This document shows, one piece after another, positions 54,945 to 64,000 of a stretch of 64,000 bases of DNA (positions within the stretch are counted from its first letter, which is position 1; each line of letters opens with the position of its first letter). Below the pieces are notes generated by a model that saw only the letters and a list, made by a program, of their open reading frames with translations, did no database searches and was not told where the DNA came from. Source of the DNA: an uncultured Bacteroidales bacterium (GTDB lineage: Bacteria; Bacteroidota; Bacteroidia; Bacteroidales; WCHB1-69); the NCBI GenBank assembly GCA_946409645.1, contig CAMJXE010000006.1, positions 1-64,000 on the forward strand, written 5' to 3'. A program made the position numbers and the translations under genes.

Positions 54945-57212
54945 ATGAAAAAAGTAACAATCATTACCTTATTCTTCTGTGCATTGGCAAGTCAGCTAAT
55001 CGCGCAGAACAGTTACTGGGTATTCTTCACCGACAAGCAGAACACCACGTTCGATCCGTATCGATACTTTGATGCGAAGGCCATCGAGCGTTACGCCTTG
55101 AACGGCGCGGACCTTTATGACATCACCAACTATCCTGTGAGCGGCGAATACACTTCAGCGGTGGAGAATGCTTCGGAGGAGCTGATCGGCACTTCGCGGT
55201 GGCTCAACGCGGCCGGCGTGATGGCCACGGAGGAGCAGATTACCGTTATTCGGCAATTTCCCTTCGTGGCGGGCATCCAGCTGATTGCCAGCGATATGAA
55301 AGTCGTTTCGGAGTCTGAATTGGAGAATACGTCGAAAAGTGCCAAAAACTACAGTGACCAAATTGACATCCACAAAGGTGAGCTGTTCAAGGAGCATAAC
55401 ATCACGGGCAAGGGCGTGCGCATTGCCGTGTTTGACGCCGGTTTCCCGGAAGTGAACACGCACCCTGCATTTCAACAAATGCGGGATAACAACCAGATTA
55501 TCAAGACTTGGAACTTCGCGCAAAAGAAAGAGAACGTCTATTTGGCCAACTCGCACGGGCGCATGGTGCTGAGCTGTATCGGTGGTAGAATCAGCGATAG
55601 CATTTGGTTAGGCATGGCTCCCGACGCGCAATTTCTGCTGGCACGTACCGAGATAAACACCGAGCCGTTGAAAGAGGAGGTTTGGTGGGTGCAGGCTCTT
55701 GAATGGGCCGACCAAAACGGTGCCGACATCGTGAACAGCTCCCTCGGCTACGGCAAACAGCGTTACCAAGTGAAACAGATGAACGGTACTTCGATGGTCG
55801 CAAAGGCTGCCAATACCGCCGCCCGCAAGGGTATTTTGGTCTGCAACGCCATGGGCAACGAGGGCGACGACAAAGAGTGGAAGATGCTCATCACGCCCGC
55901 CGATGCCGACAGCATCCTCTCCGTGGGTGGTGTCTATTCTATCAACCAGCTCACTGATTTCAGTTCGTTCGGTCCGACAGCCGACGGTCGCATGAAACCC
56001 AACGTGGTAGCTATGGCTCACTGCTGGGTGGCCGGTGAAAAAGGCAACTTCACCCAAGCTTACGGCACTTCTTTCTCCTCCCCGATGACGGCCGGTTTCG
56101 CCGCTTGTGTCAAGCAACTGCATCCCGAATACACCGCTTGGCAGCTGAAAACCGAAATCGAGAAATCCGGCAACCACTATCCCTACTTCGACTATGCGTA
56201 CGGTTATGGTGTGCCGCAAGCTGGTTATTTCTTCGGTGAAAAGCCCGAAGTCAAAAACAACATCTCTTTTTCGGAAGATGACAATGCGGTGTATGTCACA
56301 GGTAAGGAACCTGCCACCGTTTTCTACAAAATCACCAATGGCGACGGTTCGATTGACTTTTACAATCAGAAGGAAATTAATGAGAACAGTGGCGCTATCC
56401 GTTTTTCCAAGGACCGGCTGCAAAGCGGGCAAACGTTAGAGATATGGAGCAACGGGCAGATTCTGAAATATGCCGTGGGACAGAAAACGTTACCGAAAGT
56501 AGATAGCCTTACCGCAAAAAATGCCAACTACTACAGCTGTGCGAAGACAATCTCCATTCCCGCCAACGACATCTACACCCGTAAATTCAAGGCCACATAC
56601 AAATTCAGTACAGTGCTGAATTTCTCCTTTATGCTTCCTTCTATGTGGAGTCCGAGCGGCAATATCTGGACCTGCGACAGAATTTCCCACGGTCTTACCT
56701 TCGCCTTCGACAACAGCTGGCGTGTTTCAAAACCCTATGCGATAGGTTTTCGCCTCGGCTTCGGTTCTTCTTGGTATGCGGAGGAGAGTCCGATATTCGT
56801 CAATCCTGCTACTGGATTGCCTTATGAAATGATGGATATTAAAGTGATCAAAAACAACATCAAAGTCACAAAATTTGATTTGGAATTGGTTAACCGGTTC
56901 ATTTTGGGCTATGCCGGTAAAGAGTGGTGGTACATAGACGCTGGTATTTTCGGTGAATGGAATACAGGAAGTCGCCATAAAATCGAGACCCAAAGAGGCG
57001 ATGCAATCAACACGCATATCATTAGAAAATATCTCAATGATGGACAATATGGTCTTATGATGAACCGTCTCGACTATGGTGTGCGTATGCGTGTAGGTAT
57101 CACCCGCCGCTTCGCCATCTATGGACAGTACCGTATTTCCAACTTGCTGAAAGTGAAAGGCACAACCACTTCCGACTTCCCGAAATGGGAAATTGGCATA
57201 CAATTGTTCTGA
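54945..57212 (+). CDS. S8 family serine peptidase with C-terminal outer-membrane barrel-like domain
   Basis: IAVFDAGFPEVNTHP (Asp), NSHGRMVLSCIGG (His), YGTSFSSPMTAGFAA (Ser); C-terminal barrel-like strands ending GIQLF. Confidence 0.88.
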   Translation: MKKVTIITLFFCALASQLIAQNSYWVFFTDKQNTTFDPYRYFDAKAIERYALNGADLYDITNYPVSGEYTSAVENASEELIGTSRWLNAAGVMATEEQITVIRQFPFVAGIQLIASDMKVVSESELENTSKSAKNYSDQIDIHKGELFKEHNITGKGVRIAVFDAGFPEVNTHPAFQQMRDNNQIIKTWNFAQKKENVYLANSHGRMVLSCIGGRISDSIWLGMAPDAQFLLARTEINTEPLKEEVWWVQALEWADQNGADIVNSSLGYGKQRYQVKQMNGTSMVAKAANTAARKGILVCNAMGNEGDDKEWKMLITPADADSILSVGGVYSINQLTDFSSFGPTADGRMKPNVVAMAHCWVAGEKGNFTQAYGTSFSSPMTAGFAACVKQLHPEYTAWQLKTEIEKSGNHYPYFDYAYGYGVPQAGYFFGEKPEVKNNISFSEDDNAVYVTGKEPATVFYKITNGDGSIDFYNQKEINENSGAIRFSKDRLQSGQTLEIWSNGQILKYAVGQKTLPKVDSLTAKNANYYSCAKTISIPANDIYTRKFKATYKFSTVLNFSFMLPSMWSPSGNIWTCDRISHGLTFAFDNSWRVSKPYAIGFRLGFGSSWYAEESPIFVNPATGLPYEMMDIKVIKNNIKVTKFDLELVNRFILGYAGKEWWYIDAGIFGEWNTGSRHKIETQRGDAINTHIIRKYLNDGQYGLMMNRLDYGVRMRVGITRRFAIYGQYRISNLLKVKGTTTSDFPKWEIGIQLF

Positions 57213-57311
57213 TGACGTATGAGACTTGGGACTTAAGACTTGTGAATCTAAAAGCCTAAAGTCAAAATTAAAGTCGATAATATAAGCACGAAAAGTTTCA
57301 ACATTGAACGT

Positions 57312-57357
57312 CCCGCGCTCCCAATCATAGCCACTAATCCCCGGAGCGCGGGTTTTT
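57312..57357 (+). terminator. Terminator of the S8 peptidase gene
   Basis: CCCGCGCTCC ... GGAGCGCGGG followed by TTTTTG. Confidence 0.8.
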
Positions 57358-57396
57358 GTGTTCTGATGTCGGCGATAAAGGGGGAATGAAGGGAAA

Positions 57397-58269
57397 TCAG
57401 GTGCAGAGCACGTAAAGGTCATCTCGCTGGTTGATGCAAAGGATGGACATCGGCGTTTTGCCGATGATTTTGCGCTCGCGGGGGCCCATCAGCACATCGC
57501 CGAGGGTGTAATAGCGGGTCATCATGATCACGGATGCGCCCGCATGTTCGCTGACATGCTCTATCAGAGGGAATTTCAGAGCATAGGCATCTAAATAATC
57601 CTGTGGCTGCGTTTCGTGTTTTTTATAAGTAACTTCCAGATTCTCATACAGTTTCTCTACAAAAGCCATATTGTCATAGACTAACTTGGCTAACCCTTCG
57701 TCTTTGTATTTCGGATAGAGAATATGGATAACAGAACCATAAAACCGGCTGAAATAGCCTGCCCACAGCGCCTTTTCCTTGTTCTGCCGTTCAATGTCCA
57801 ACGGCAACAGAATGTGCTTGTAGTAGGTGGCATCCGGGTAGGCGAACGTGACGGTCATCACGGGGAACCGCGATTGACGGATAAATTTGATGGCTTTCTT
57901 GGCGCTAAAGAAACCTCCTCTATCGGAACCACTCCCATCAGGAATCCCGATGACGAACATGGCGGTGTTGTGCTCTTCGGCATAGCGGAAAAGTGTTTCG
58001 GGGAAAATGTAATCGGTGATAATCTGACAATTAGCTACTTCTGAGACTGTTTTTCGAATTTCCTGTAAATAGGGACTGTCGTCTGGGATATGGCGGAATT
58101 CCGTTGGTCCGAACCCGAATCCGAAGTTTGCCATGACCGTCAGCGAGGCTTGGAACACCTCAGCCAGCAACACACCTTGCGATACGGCTGCCAATCCGCG
58201 TTGGGAATCGTCAGCAATCACCGTGATGTTGAGGTTTCGGTCGCGTTTTATCGGTTCGTGTACTTCCAT
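57397..58269 (-). CDS. Universal stress protein family protein
   Basis: NLNITVIADDSQRGLAAVSQGVLLAEVF; two-domain Usp-like organisation. Confidence 0.72.
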   Translation of the reverse strand: MEVHEPIKRDRNLNITVIADDSQRGLAAVSQGVLLAEVFQASLTVMANFGFGFGPTEFRHIPDDSPYLQEIRKTVSEVANCQIITDYIFPETLFRYAEEHNTAMFVIGIPDGSGSDRGGFFSAKKAIKFIRQSRFPVMTVTFAYPDATYYKHILLPLDIERQNKEKALWAGYFSRFYGSVIHILYPKYKDEGLAKLVYDNMAFVEKLYENLEVTYKKHETQPQDYLDAYALKFPLIEHVSEHAGASVIMMTRYYTLGDVLMGPRERKIIGKTPMSILCINQRDDLYVLCT

Positions 58270-58297
58270 GCTTTATCACTGTTTAAGGTTTTGGTAG

Positions 58298-58390
58298 CTA
58301 CGACCCCCTGCACTGCGGCTTCGCCTTGTGTGGGGTTAATAGCGCTTCGCGCGTTTTGCCTCTCCGAGGCTGCTCAAGGAATATCTTTTA
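58298..58390. repeat. Hairpin-rich dispersed repeat 3' of tsaB
   Basis: accccctgcactgcggcttcgccttgtgtgggg and ttttgcctctccgaggctgctcaaggaatatctttta; the second part recurs at 59190-59232. Confidence 0.75.
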
Positions 58391-58432
58391 CTATTATTGG
58401 GGATTCTCGTTTTAACTACTACTAACTGCTAA

Positions 58433-59146
58433 TTATCTCAGTCCTTTCACCACCGGTTTTGCCGCTACATACTCCTTCAGGTAGAACGGTTCGAAGTAGG
58501 CAACGTCCTCAAACTCCTGTTTTTGCCACTTGCGAATGGCGGTAGGGAGCATATTTTTCGCGGAGACGGGTGCGTCGATGAAGCAGGCGTTGGGGAAAGC
58601 GGACAGTAATTCGTGGCATTTGGGCATTCCGTTGCCGCAGAAGAGCACTTTTTGTTCCGAAAGCAGCTCTGTAAAGGTGTTTTGGTCGATGATTTTGGCG
58701 GAAACTTCCTCTAACGAATTCATGTCGAAGTCGTAGCGGGTGGTGAAGACCTCCATGCGGCGGGCATCAATCATCGGGACGATTTGCACGGTTTCCGTTG
58801 AGGTCCCAGACCATAACGTTTTGGCTCCCTGTGCGATGCTTTCCAACGTACTGATGGCCATTACGGGAATGCCGGCGGTGTAAGCGATGCCTTTGGCGGT
58901 GGAGACCCCGATGCGCAAGCCGGTGTAAGAGCCGGGTCCGATGCTCACGGCCACCCCGTTGATTTCGGTCATGTTCACTCCCGATTGTTTCAACACTTCA
59001 TCCACGAATGGCAGGAGGTTTTTGGCGTGGTTGTTGCCACCGGCCTCCTCTTTCAATCCGATGATTGCCGTGCCTCTCGACAATGCCACGGAACATACGT
59101 CGGTGGCGGTTTCGATATGTATAATTATTGGGTTCATCATATTCAT
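58433..59146 (-). CDS. tsaB: tRNA threonylcarbamoyladenosine biosynthesis protein TsaB
   Basis: IIHIETATDVCSVALSRG, GVAVSIGPGSYTGLRIGVSTAKGIAY. Confidence 0.95.
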   Translation of the reverse strand: MNMMNPIIIHIETATDVCSVALSRGTAIIGLKEEAGGNNHAKNLLPFVDEVLKQSGVNMTEINGVAVSIGPGSYTGLRIGVSTAKGIAYTAGIPVMAISTLESIAQGAKTLWSGTSTETVQIVPMIDARRMEVFTTRYDFDMNSLEEVSAKIIDQNTFTELLSEQKVLFCGNGMPKCHELLSAFPNACFIDAPVSAKNMLPTAIRKWQKQEFEDVAYFEPFYLKEYVAAKPVVKGLR

Positions 59147-59171
59147 CGTTTATTCATCGTACATTCATCGT
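59139..59171. repeat. 3 x 11-bp tandem repeat (nnATTCATCGT) spanning the tsaB start
   Basis: atattcatcgt ttattcatcgt acattcatcgt. Confidence 0.85.
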
Positions 59172-59189
59172 CATGCGATCTCAATCTAC

Positions 59190-59232
59190 CGAGCTTTTGC
59201 CCCTGTCGGGGCTGTTCAAGGAAGATATTTCA
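59190..59232. repeat. Second copy of the tsaB-flanking hairpin repeat
   Basis: gagcttttgcccctgtcggggctgttcaaggaagatattt; GCCCC-tgtc-GGGGC hairpin. Confidence 0.75.
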
Positions 59233-59254
59233 TATATGTTTCTTCGATCGTTGC

Positions 59255-62137
59255 CTATTGCCTGTTGCCTAATCCTTTATAAATCAAATCATGCACCTTC
59301 AGGCGGATTCCGCTCTTCGACAATTTGTTGGGTTCAGCATCGGGGCAGACACGGTTGGAGAGGAAGACGAAGATGAGTTCCTCTTTCGGGTCGCACCAGA
59401 CGACTGTGCCGGTAAATCCTTGGTGACCAAATATTTGTATGTCGGAAGCGGCTGGTACAATGGAGGATTCGCCAGGTGCTTTCGGGGTGTGGAAGCCCAA
59501 ACCGCGCACATGACAGCCGTGCAGCGAGTGCATTCTTGTGAACTCTTCCACGGTGGCTTCCGACAGATACCGTTGGGCGTTGAGGATACCTCCGTTTTGG
59601 ATCATGAGGAAGATGGCAGCAAGCTCTTCCGCTGTGGTGAAGAGTCCGGCGTTGCCGGCGTTGCCGTTCATCAAAGCAGCTGTTTGGTCGTGTACATAGC
59701 CGTGTACCAGCTGTTTACGGAACAGTTTGTCCTCTTCCGTCGGGGCGATTTCATTGTGCTGGAAACCATGCGACAACGGACGGAAAGTGGTGTGCGAAAG
59801 GCCCATCGGTTGGTAGAAATTCACCGACAGAAACTCTTCCATCGGCTGCATCGTGATGGTTTCCACCATATCCTTCAGCAGGAAAAAGTTCAAATCGCTG
59901 TATTCGTACTTTTTCTCTTTCAACTTGCAATGCGCAATCTTGTATCGGATGCTATCGGGATAGTCTTTGCGCAAATAGAAGTGATCGGCCACTTGAATGT
60001 TGTAGTTTTCGGTCTTATATGCGCGTAAATAGCGTTCGTTGCCCATGATGGACTTGTAGAATGGAATGAACGACGGCATTCCGGAAGTGTGGGTCAGCAG
60101 CTCCTCCAACGTGAGGTTGGCCTTGTCGGTGCCGGCTAAGTAGGGCAGGTATTTGCCGATTCTGTCGGAGAGCTGGATTTCGTGGTTGTCGTATAACTTC
60201 ATGACAGCCAGTGTGGTAGCCGCCACTTTCGTGATAGAGGCCACATCGTAAAGCGTCTGATGAGTCACCCTGTCCTGACGGTTATAGTCCAGATAGCCGA
60301 ATACTTTCTGATAGACAGGCTGTCCGTGGTGCAGCGCAATGACGGCACATCCCGGATAGATGTGGTCATTGATGCCGTTTTGCAGAATTTTGTCGATCTC
60401 TTGGGTGATATTGTCGGGCAATGCGGAGATGTTTTCCGTGGTGACCGAAGGAAGGATGCCGCTGCCCGCCGGGTAGTCGTTGATGCTGACCGGCAAAGTG
60501 CCCTCAAAGGCAGTTTTTCCGAAGCAGGCGTTGATGGCCGCTGCGACGGTAGTGGGGGAGAATTGGTAGGCGCAGATGACCGCTCGATAGCTGCTGAGGG
60601 AGTCGAAAGCGTTGAGAGCGTAGGGGTTGCCTAAATGAAGCAAAATCACAGATTTCTCCTTGGTGAGGCGGTTGAGCAGCCGTACGGATGACATGTCGAT
60701 GCCGTAGCCAGAGCCTCCTAACTGGTTGGAACCACCGAACGCCACAATCACCTGATCGTAAGATGCCAATTTTGCCATGATGCTCGACTGCTCTTTGGCG
60801 GAAATCTTCTTGTCGATGTAGTAGAAAGGAAGGTGACACTCACCTACAATTTGTTCGTATTCGTTTGCGTATTTTTTTCGATCTACACACAGAAACGCAG
60901 TATTTTCGGCGGTTTTGGCATTCAAAGGCAGAATATTGTCGTCGTTTTTCAGCAAAGTGATCGCTTTTTCTTCTAATTGACGGTTAAGCCAAACAGCTTT
61001 TGCGCTGTTCAGTTTAGATGGAATGTCAGCAATACGGGCAGGTTTGGATGCAAGAATTCCGCGGCTTTCTTTGAATTGAAGTACTCGAAGGCACCGTTCG
61101 TTGATGAGTTCTTCGGGGATAATATCTTGTTCCACAGCCTGTTTGATAGCGGCGATGACGGAATCGGTTTCACCAGGCAGCAACAAAATGTCCACACCGG
61201 CCAACAGTGCGCGAATCTCCACGTCTCCTTCGAAACGGTTCTGGTTGCGAACCCCTTTCATCTCCATACCATCGGTGATAATCAGGCCATTGTAGCCTAA
61301 TTCCTTTTTCAGGAGGTCGGAGACGATGGTGTATGACATGGAAGAGACAGAGCTGGGTTCGGGGTCTAAGGCGGGGATGTTGAGGTGGCCGACCATCACC
61401 ATGTCGGGATTCTCGTTGATGAGGTAACGGTAAGGGTAGAGTTCCATCTCGTCCAGTTCTATGCGGTTTTTTCGGATGGTGGGCAGGCCCACGTGGGAGT
61501 CGGTTTCGGTGTCGCCGTGGCCCGGATAGTGTTTGATGGAGGTGGCGATGCCGCCATCCTGCATGCCGTGCATGTAAAGAGCAGCTTTGCGACTCACTTT
61601 GTCGCGGTTTTCCCCGAAGGAACGGCTGTTAATCACAGGGTTACGACTGTTGTTGTTGATATCGACGCAGGGTGCGAAGTTGAGATTGATGCCCACTGCC
61701 TTGCACTGTTCGGCGATTTCGAGTCCCATTTGGTAGATGAGAGAATCGTTCTCTTCGGAGATGGCGCCGAGGGTCATCTGTCGCGGGAAGGCCACGCAGC
61801 TGTCGAGGCGCATGGCAGGGCCCCATTCGCCGTCGATAGAGATGAACATCGGGATCTTGCTGACCGCCTGCATACGGTTGGTAAGCAGCGCCTGCTTCGT
61901 CGGATTCCCTTTGAAAAAACAGACACCTCCAGGCTGAATACGCGCGATCTTCTCTATCAACTCCTTGTTGTATTGTTCGTTTTCCGTGGAACTCACGCGG
62001 ATGATGATCAGTTGGGCAATTTTCTCCTCTATCGTCATTTTATTCAGCATGTTCATAATTGGATCGGGATTTCGCACGCCAGAGGAGACGGTTAACAACA
62101 AGAGCGCAATAACACTATATCGAATCAATTTTTTCAT
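59255..62137 (-). CDS. Glycoside hydrolase family 3 (NagZ-like) fused to serine hydrolase (beta-lactamase/PBP-like) domain
   Basis: IKHYPGHGDTETDSHVGLP GH3 motif; C-terminal TLYDVASITKVAATTLAVM (SxxK) serine hydrolase. Confidence 0.93.
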   Translation of the reverse strand: MKKLIRYSVIALLLLTVSSGVRNPDPIMNMLNKMTIEEKIAQLIIIRVSSTENEQYNKELIEKIARIQPGGVCFFKGNPTKQALLTNRMQAVSKIPMFISIDGEWGPAMRLDSCVAFPRQMTLGAISEENDSLIYQMGLEIAEQCKAVGINLNFAPCVDINNNSRNPVINSRSFGENRDKVSRKAALYMHGMQDGGIATSIKHYPGHGDTETDSHVGLPTIRKNRIELDEMELYPYRYLINENPDMVMVGHLNIPALDPEPSSVSSMSYTIVSDLLKKELGYNGLIITDGMEMKGVRNQNRFEGDVEIRALLAGVDILLLPGETDSVIAAIKQAVEQDIIPEELINERCLRVLQFKESRGILASKPARIADIPSKLNSAKAVWLNRQLEEKAITLLKNDDNILPLNAKTAENTAFLCVDRKKYANEYEQIVGECHLPFYYIDKKISAKEQSSIMAKLASYDQVIVAFGGSNQLGGSGYGIDMSSVRLLNRLTKEKSVILLHLGNPYALNAFDSLSSYRAVICAYQFSPTTVAAAINACFGKTAFEGTLPVSINDYPAGSGILPSVTTENISALPDNITQEIDKILQNGINDHIYPGCAVIALHHGQPVYQKVFGYLDYNRQDRVTHQTLYDVASITKVAATTLAVMKLYDNHEIQLSDRIGKYLPYLAGTDKANLTLEELLTHTSGMPSFIPFYKSIMGNERYLRAYKTENYNIQVADHFYLRKDYPDSIRYKIAHCKLKEKKYEYSDLNFFLLKDMVETITMQPMEEFLSVNFYQPMGLSHTTFRPLSHGFQHNEIAPTEEDKLFRKQLVHGYVHDQTAALMNGNAGNAGLFTTAEELAAIFLMIQNGGILNAQRYLSEATVEEFTRMHSLHGCHVRGLGFHTPKAPGESSIVPAASDIQIFGHQGFTGTVVWCDPKEELIFVFLSNRVCPDAEPNKLSKSGIRLKVHDLIYKGLGNRQ

Positions 62138-62197
62138 ACACAGGTTTAATGGATTTCGGCAAAAACAGCAAATTCATGCGTATTTTTGATGATTGGT

Positions 62198-63607
62198 TTA
62201 TAGGTTTTTTAGTTTAAGCAACACCACGTTCTCGACATGCTGCGTGTGCGGGAACATATCCACGGGCTGCACCTTCTCCACACGGTACTTCGGGTCGAGC
62301 AAGGTGAGGTCGCGGGCTTGCGTGGCAGGATTGCAGCTCACATAGACGATGCGCGGTACCTCCAATTTCAGCAGCTGTTCGATGACGTTCGGGTGCATGC
62401 CGGCGCGCGGCGGGTCGGAGATGATGACGTCCGGCTTTCCGTGCTGCGCGATGAACTGGTCGGTGAAGATCTTCGCCATATCGCCCACCACGAACTCCGT
62501 GTTCGTGATGTGGTTCTGCGCGGAGTTGATTTTCGCGTCCTCCACGGCGGTATCGACATACTCGATGCCGACCACCCGCTTGGCTTGGTGTGCCACAAAA
62601 TTGGCAATCGTGCCGGTGCCGGTGAACAGGTCATAGACGACTTCATTTTTCTGTATATCAGCAAATTCGCGCACTACCTTGTAGAGATTGTAGGCCTGTT
62701 CGCTGTTGGTTTGATAGAAGGATTTCGGCCCGACCTTGAACTGCAGATTCTCCATCTTTTCGGTGATGTAATCCTGACCGGCATAGAGATGGAACGGCAG
62801 ATCGAAGATGGCGTCGTTGAGCTTGGTGTTGATGACGAAAGTCAGCGAGGTGATTTCGGGGAAACGCTCCATCAAGGCGGCGAGCATATCCTTCACCTCC
62901 TGGTTGTATTTGGTGACGATGAGCACTACCATCAGGTCGCCGGTGGAGGCGGTGCGGATGATGATGTTGCGCAGCAAACCCACCTGTTGACGCGGGTCGT
63001 AAAAGTCGAGGTTGTGTTCGATGGCGTACTGCTTGCAGAAGAGACGAATGTCGTTGCTCGGGGCCGCCTGCAACCAACAGTGCTGGATATCCAAGATCTT
63101 ATCGAACATGCCGGGCACGTGGAAGCCAAGGCAGCGGTTCTCGAAGAACTCGCCTTCCGCCTGTCGTTTCATGTCGTCATAAGTCAGCCACAACATCGTG
63201 GAGAAGGTGTATTCCAGCTTGTTGCGGTAGTAGTAGATCTTCTCCGACCCGAGGATGGGCATTAGCGGCGGGAACTCGAATTTGCCGAGGTGCTTGAAGT
63301 TGTCCTCGACCTGTTTCTGCTTGAATTCCAGCTGTTTCTCATACGTCAGCATCTGCCATTTGCATCCGCCGCAGTGGCCGAAGTGTCCGCATGGCGGTGT
63401 CACTCGGTCGGGCGAAGGCTGCTTGATGGCCAGCAGGTTGCACTCCGCGTAGCCGCGTTTGCGTTTATAGACTTCCACATCGACGATGTCGCCGGGCACC
63501 GCGTATGGCACGAAGACAGTGAGGCCATCGACTTTTCCGACGGCTTTTCCCTCCGCCCCTGCGGAGATGATTTCCAGATTTTCTATGTTATATCGTTTGA
63601 AGCTCAT
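62198..63607 (-). CDS. rlmD: 23S rRNA (uracil(1939)-C(5))-methyltransferase RlmD
   Basis: TRAM domain, PPCGHFGHCGGCKWQ cluster, VYDLFTGTGTIANF, IISDPPRAGMHPNV, RIVYVSCNPATQARDL. Confidence 0.9.
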   Translation of the reverse strand: MSFKRYNIENLEIISAGAEGKAVGKVDGLTVFVPYAVPGDIVDVEVYKRKRGYAECNLLAIKQPSPDRVTPPCGHFGHCGGCKWQMLTYEKQLEFKQKQVEDNFKHLGKFEFPPLMPILGSEKIYYYRNKLEYTFSTMLWLTYDDMKRQAEGEFFENRCLGFHVPGMFDKILDIQHCWLQAAPSNDIRLFCKQYAIEHNLDFYDPRQQVGLLRNIIIRTASTGDLMVVLIVTKYNQEVKDMLAALMERFPEITSLTFVINTKLNDAIFDLPFHLYAGQDYITEKMENLQFKVGPKSFYQTNSEQAYNLYKVVREFADIQKNEVVYDLFTGTGTIANFVAHQAKRVVGIEYVDTAVEDAKINSAQNHITNTEFVVGDMAKIFTDQFIAQHGKPDVIISDPPRAGMHPNVIEQLLKLEVPRIVYVSCNPATQARDLTLLDPKYRVEKVQPVDMFPHTQHVENVVLLKLKNL

Positions 63608-63622
63608 ATTCGTTTGGGTTTG

Positions 63623-63693
63623 GTTCTGTCCCAGGGCTTGCAGCGTTCACCCTGGTTGTTCTGTCCCAGGGCTCACTTCGTTCACCCTGGGTT
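63623..63693. repeat. Two tandem 35-bp hairpin units between nadD and rlmD
   Basis: gttctgtcccagggcttgcagcgttcaccctg / gttctgtcccagggctcacttcgttcaccctg; CCAGGG/CCCTGG stems. Confidence 0.85.
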
Positions 63694-63734
63694 GACACGT
63701 GTCGGGCTTGCAGCCCTCTTGGAAAATATTATGG

Positions 63735-64000
63735 TCAACGGTAGAATCCTTCTTGATCGACATATTGGAACACTTTTTCGGGCATCATGTAGCGTGCGGA
63801 CTTGCCGTTTTTGAGGTTGTCGCGGATGAGGGTGGAGGAGAGGGCCATCAGGGGCGCATCGACGAGGTGCACGTGCGGGTGCGTGCGGAAGTCGCCGCCG
63901 TCGTAGCCGGGACGGGGATAGACGTAGAGGTGATAGTTCTCCAGAATGTACTCGTAGTTGAACCATTTCGTGAAGGTCTGCAGGTTGTCTTCGCCCATGA
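63735..64000 (-). CDS. nadD: Nicotinate-nucleotide adenylyltransferase, C-terminal part (5' end outside the window)
   Basis: GEDNLQTFTKWFNYEYILENYHLYVYPRPGYDGG...LSSTLIRDNLKNGKSARYMMPEKVFQYV. Confidence 0.92.
   Translation of the reverse strand, partial: MGEDNLQTFTKWFNYEYILENYHLYVYPRPGYDGGDFRTHPHVHLVDAPLMALSSTLIRDNLKNGKSARYMMPEKVFQYVDQEGFYR

Noticed and set aside
55608-56432. 274-aa minus-strand ORF
   Set aside because: Antisense to the S8 peptidase catalytic region; shadow ORF.
62237-63265. 342-aa plus-strand ORF
   Set aside because: Antisense to rlmD; shadow ORF.

Overview
The window is a Bacteroidota (Bacteroidales-like) chromosome segment. The evidence is TAnnTTTG -7 promoter boxes, type IX secretion (T9SS) C-terminal sorting domains, PorQ, a TonB-dependent receptor with a carboxypeptidase-like N-terminus, a DUF4175 protein and a FISUMP-domain protein. 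Most of it is housekeeping: miaB, der, yicC-family, an ExbB/ExbD operon, serC-serA, mreB, uvrB, metG, rpiB, ybeY, mnmG, rubrerythrins, a phosphomannomutase, tsaB, rlmD, the nadD C-terminus, tRNA-Ser(GGA) and tRNA-Asp(GTC). The main accessory region is about 48.56-51.91 kb. It holds an EcoRI-family adenine methyltransferase coupled to a DUF262-HNH protein, then a nested inverted-repeat element of about 172 bp, then a zeta-toxin-like kinase with a small overlapping partner ORF bracketed by a 34-bp direct repeat. Other signals are: a dispersed 28-bp palindrome family (GTAGAGACG..CGTCTCTAC) with covarying centres in 7 places, two of them overlapping predicted protein starts and one inside a CDS; a MITE-like element; short tandem arrays that begin exactly at stop codons (miaB, der, GntR gene); an 11-bp-phased nested palindrome upstream of porQ; a GntR operator candidate; a frameshifted four-helix-bundle gene; a subtilase fused to an outer-membrane barrel-like domain; and a weak candidate replication origin upstream of rpiB. 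No CRISPR array, rRNA operon or complete transposase was seen. All family calls are from reading the translated ORFs, with no database search.
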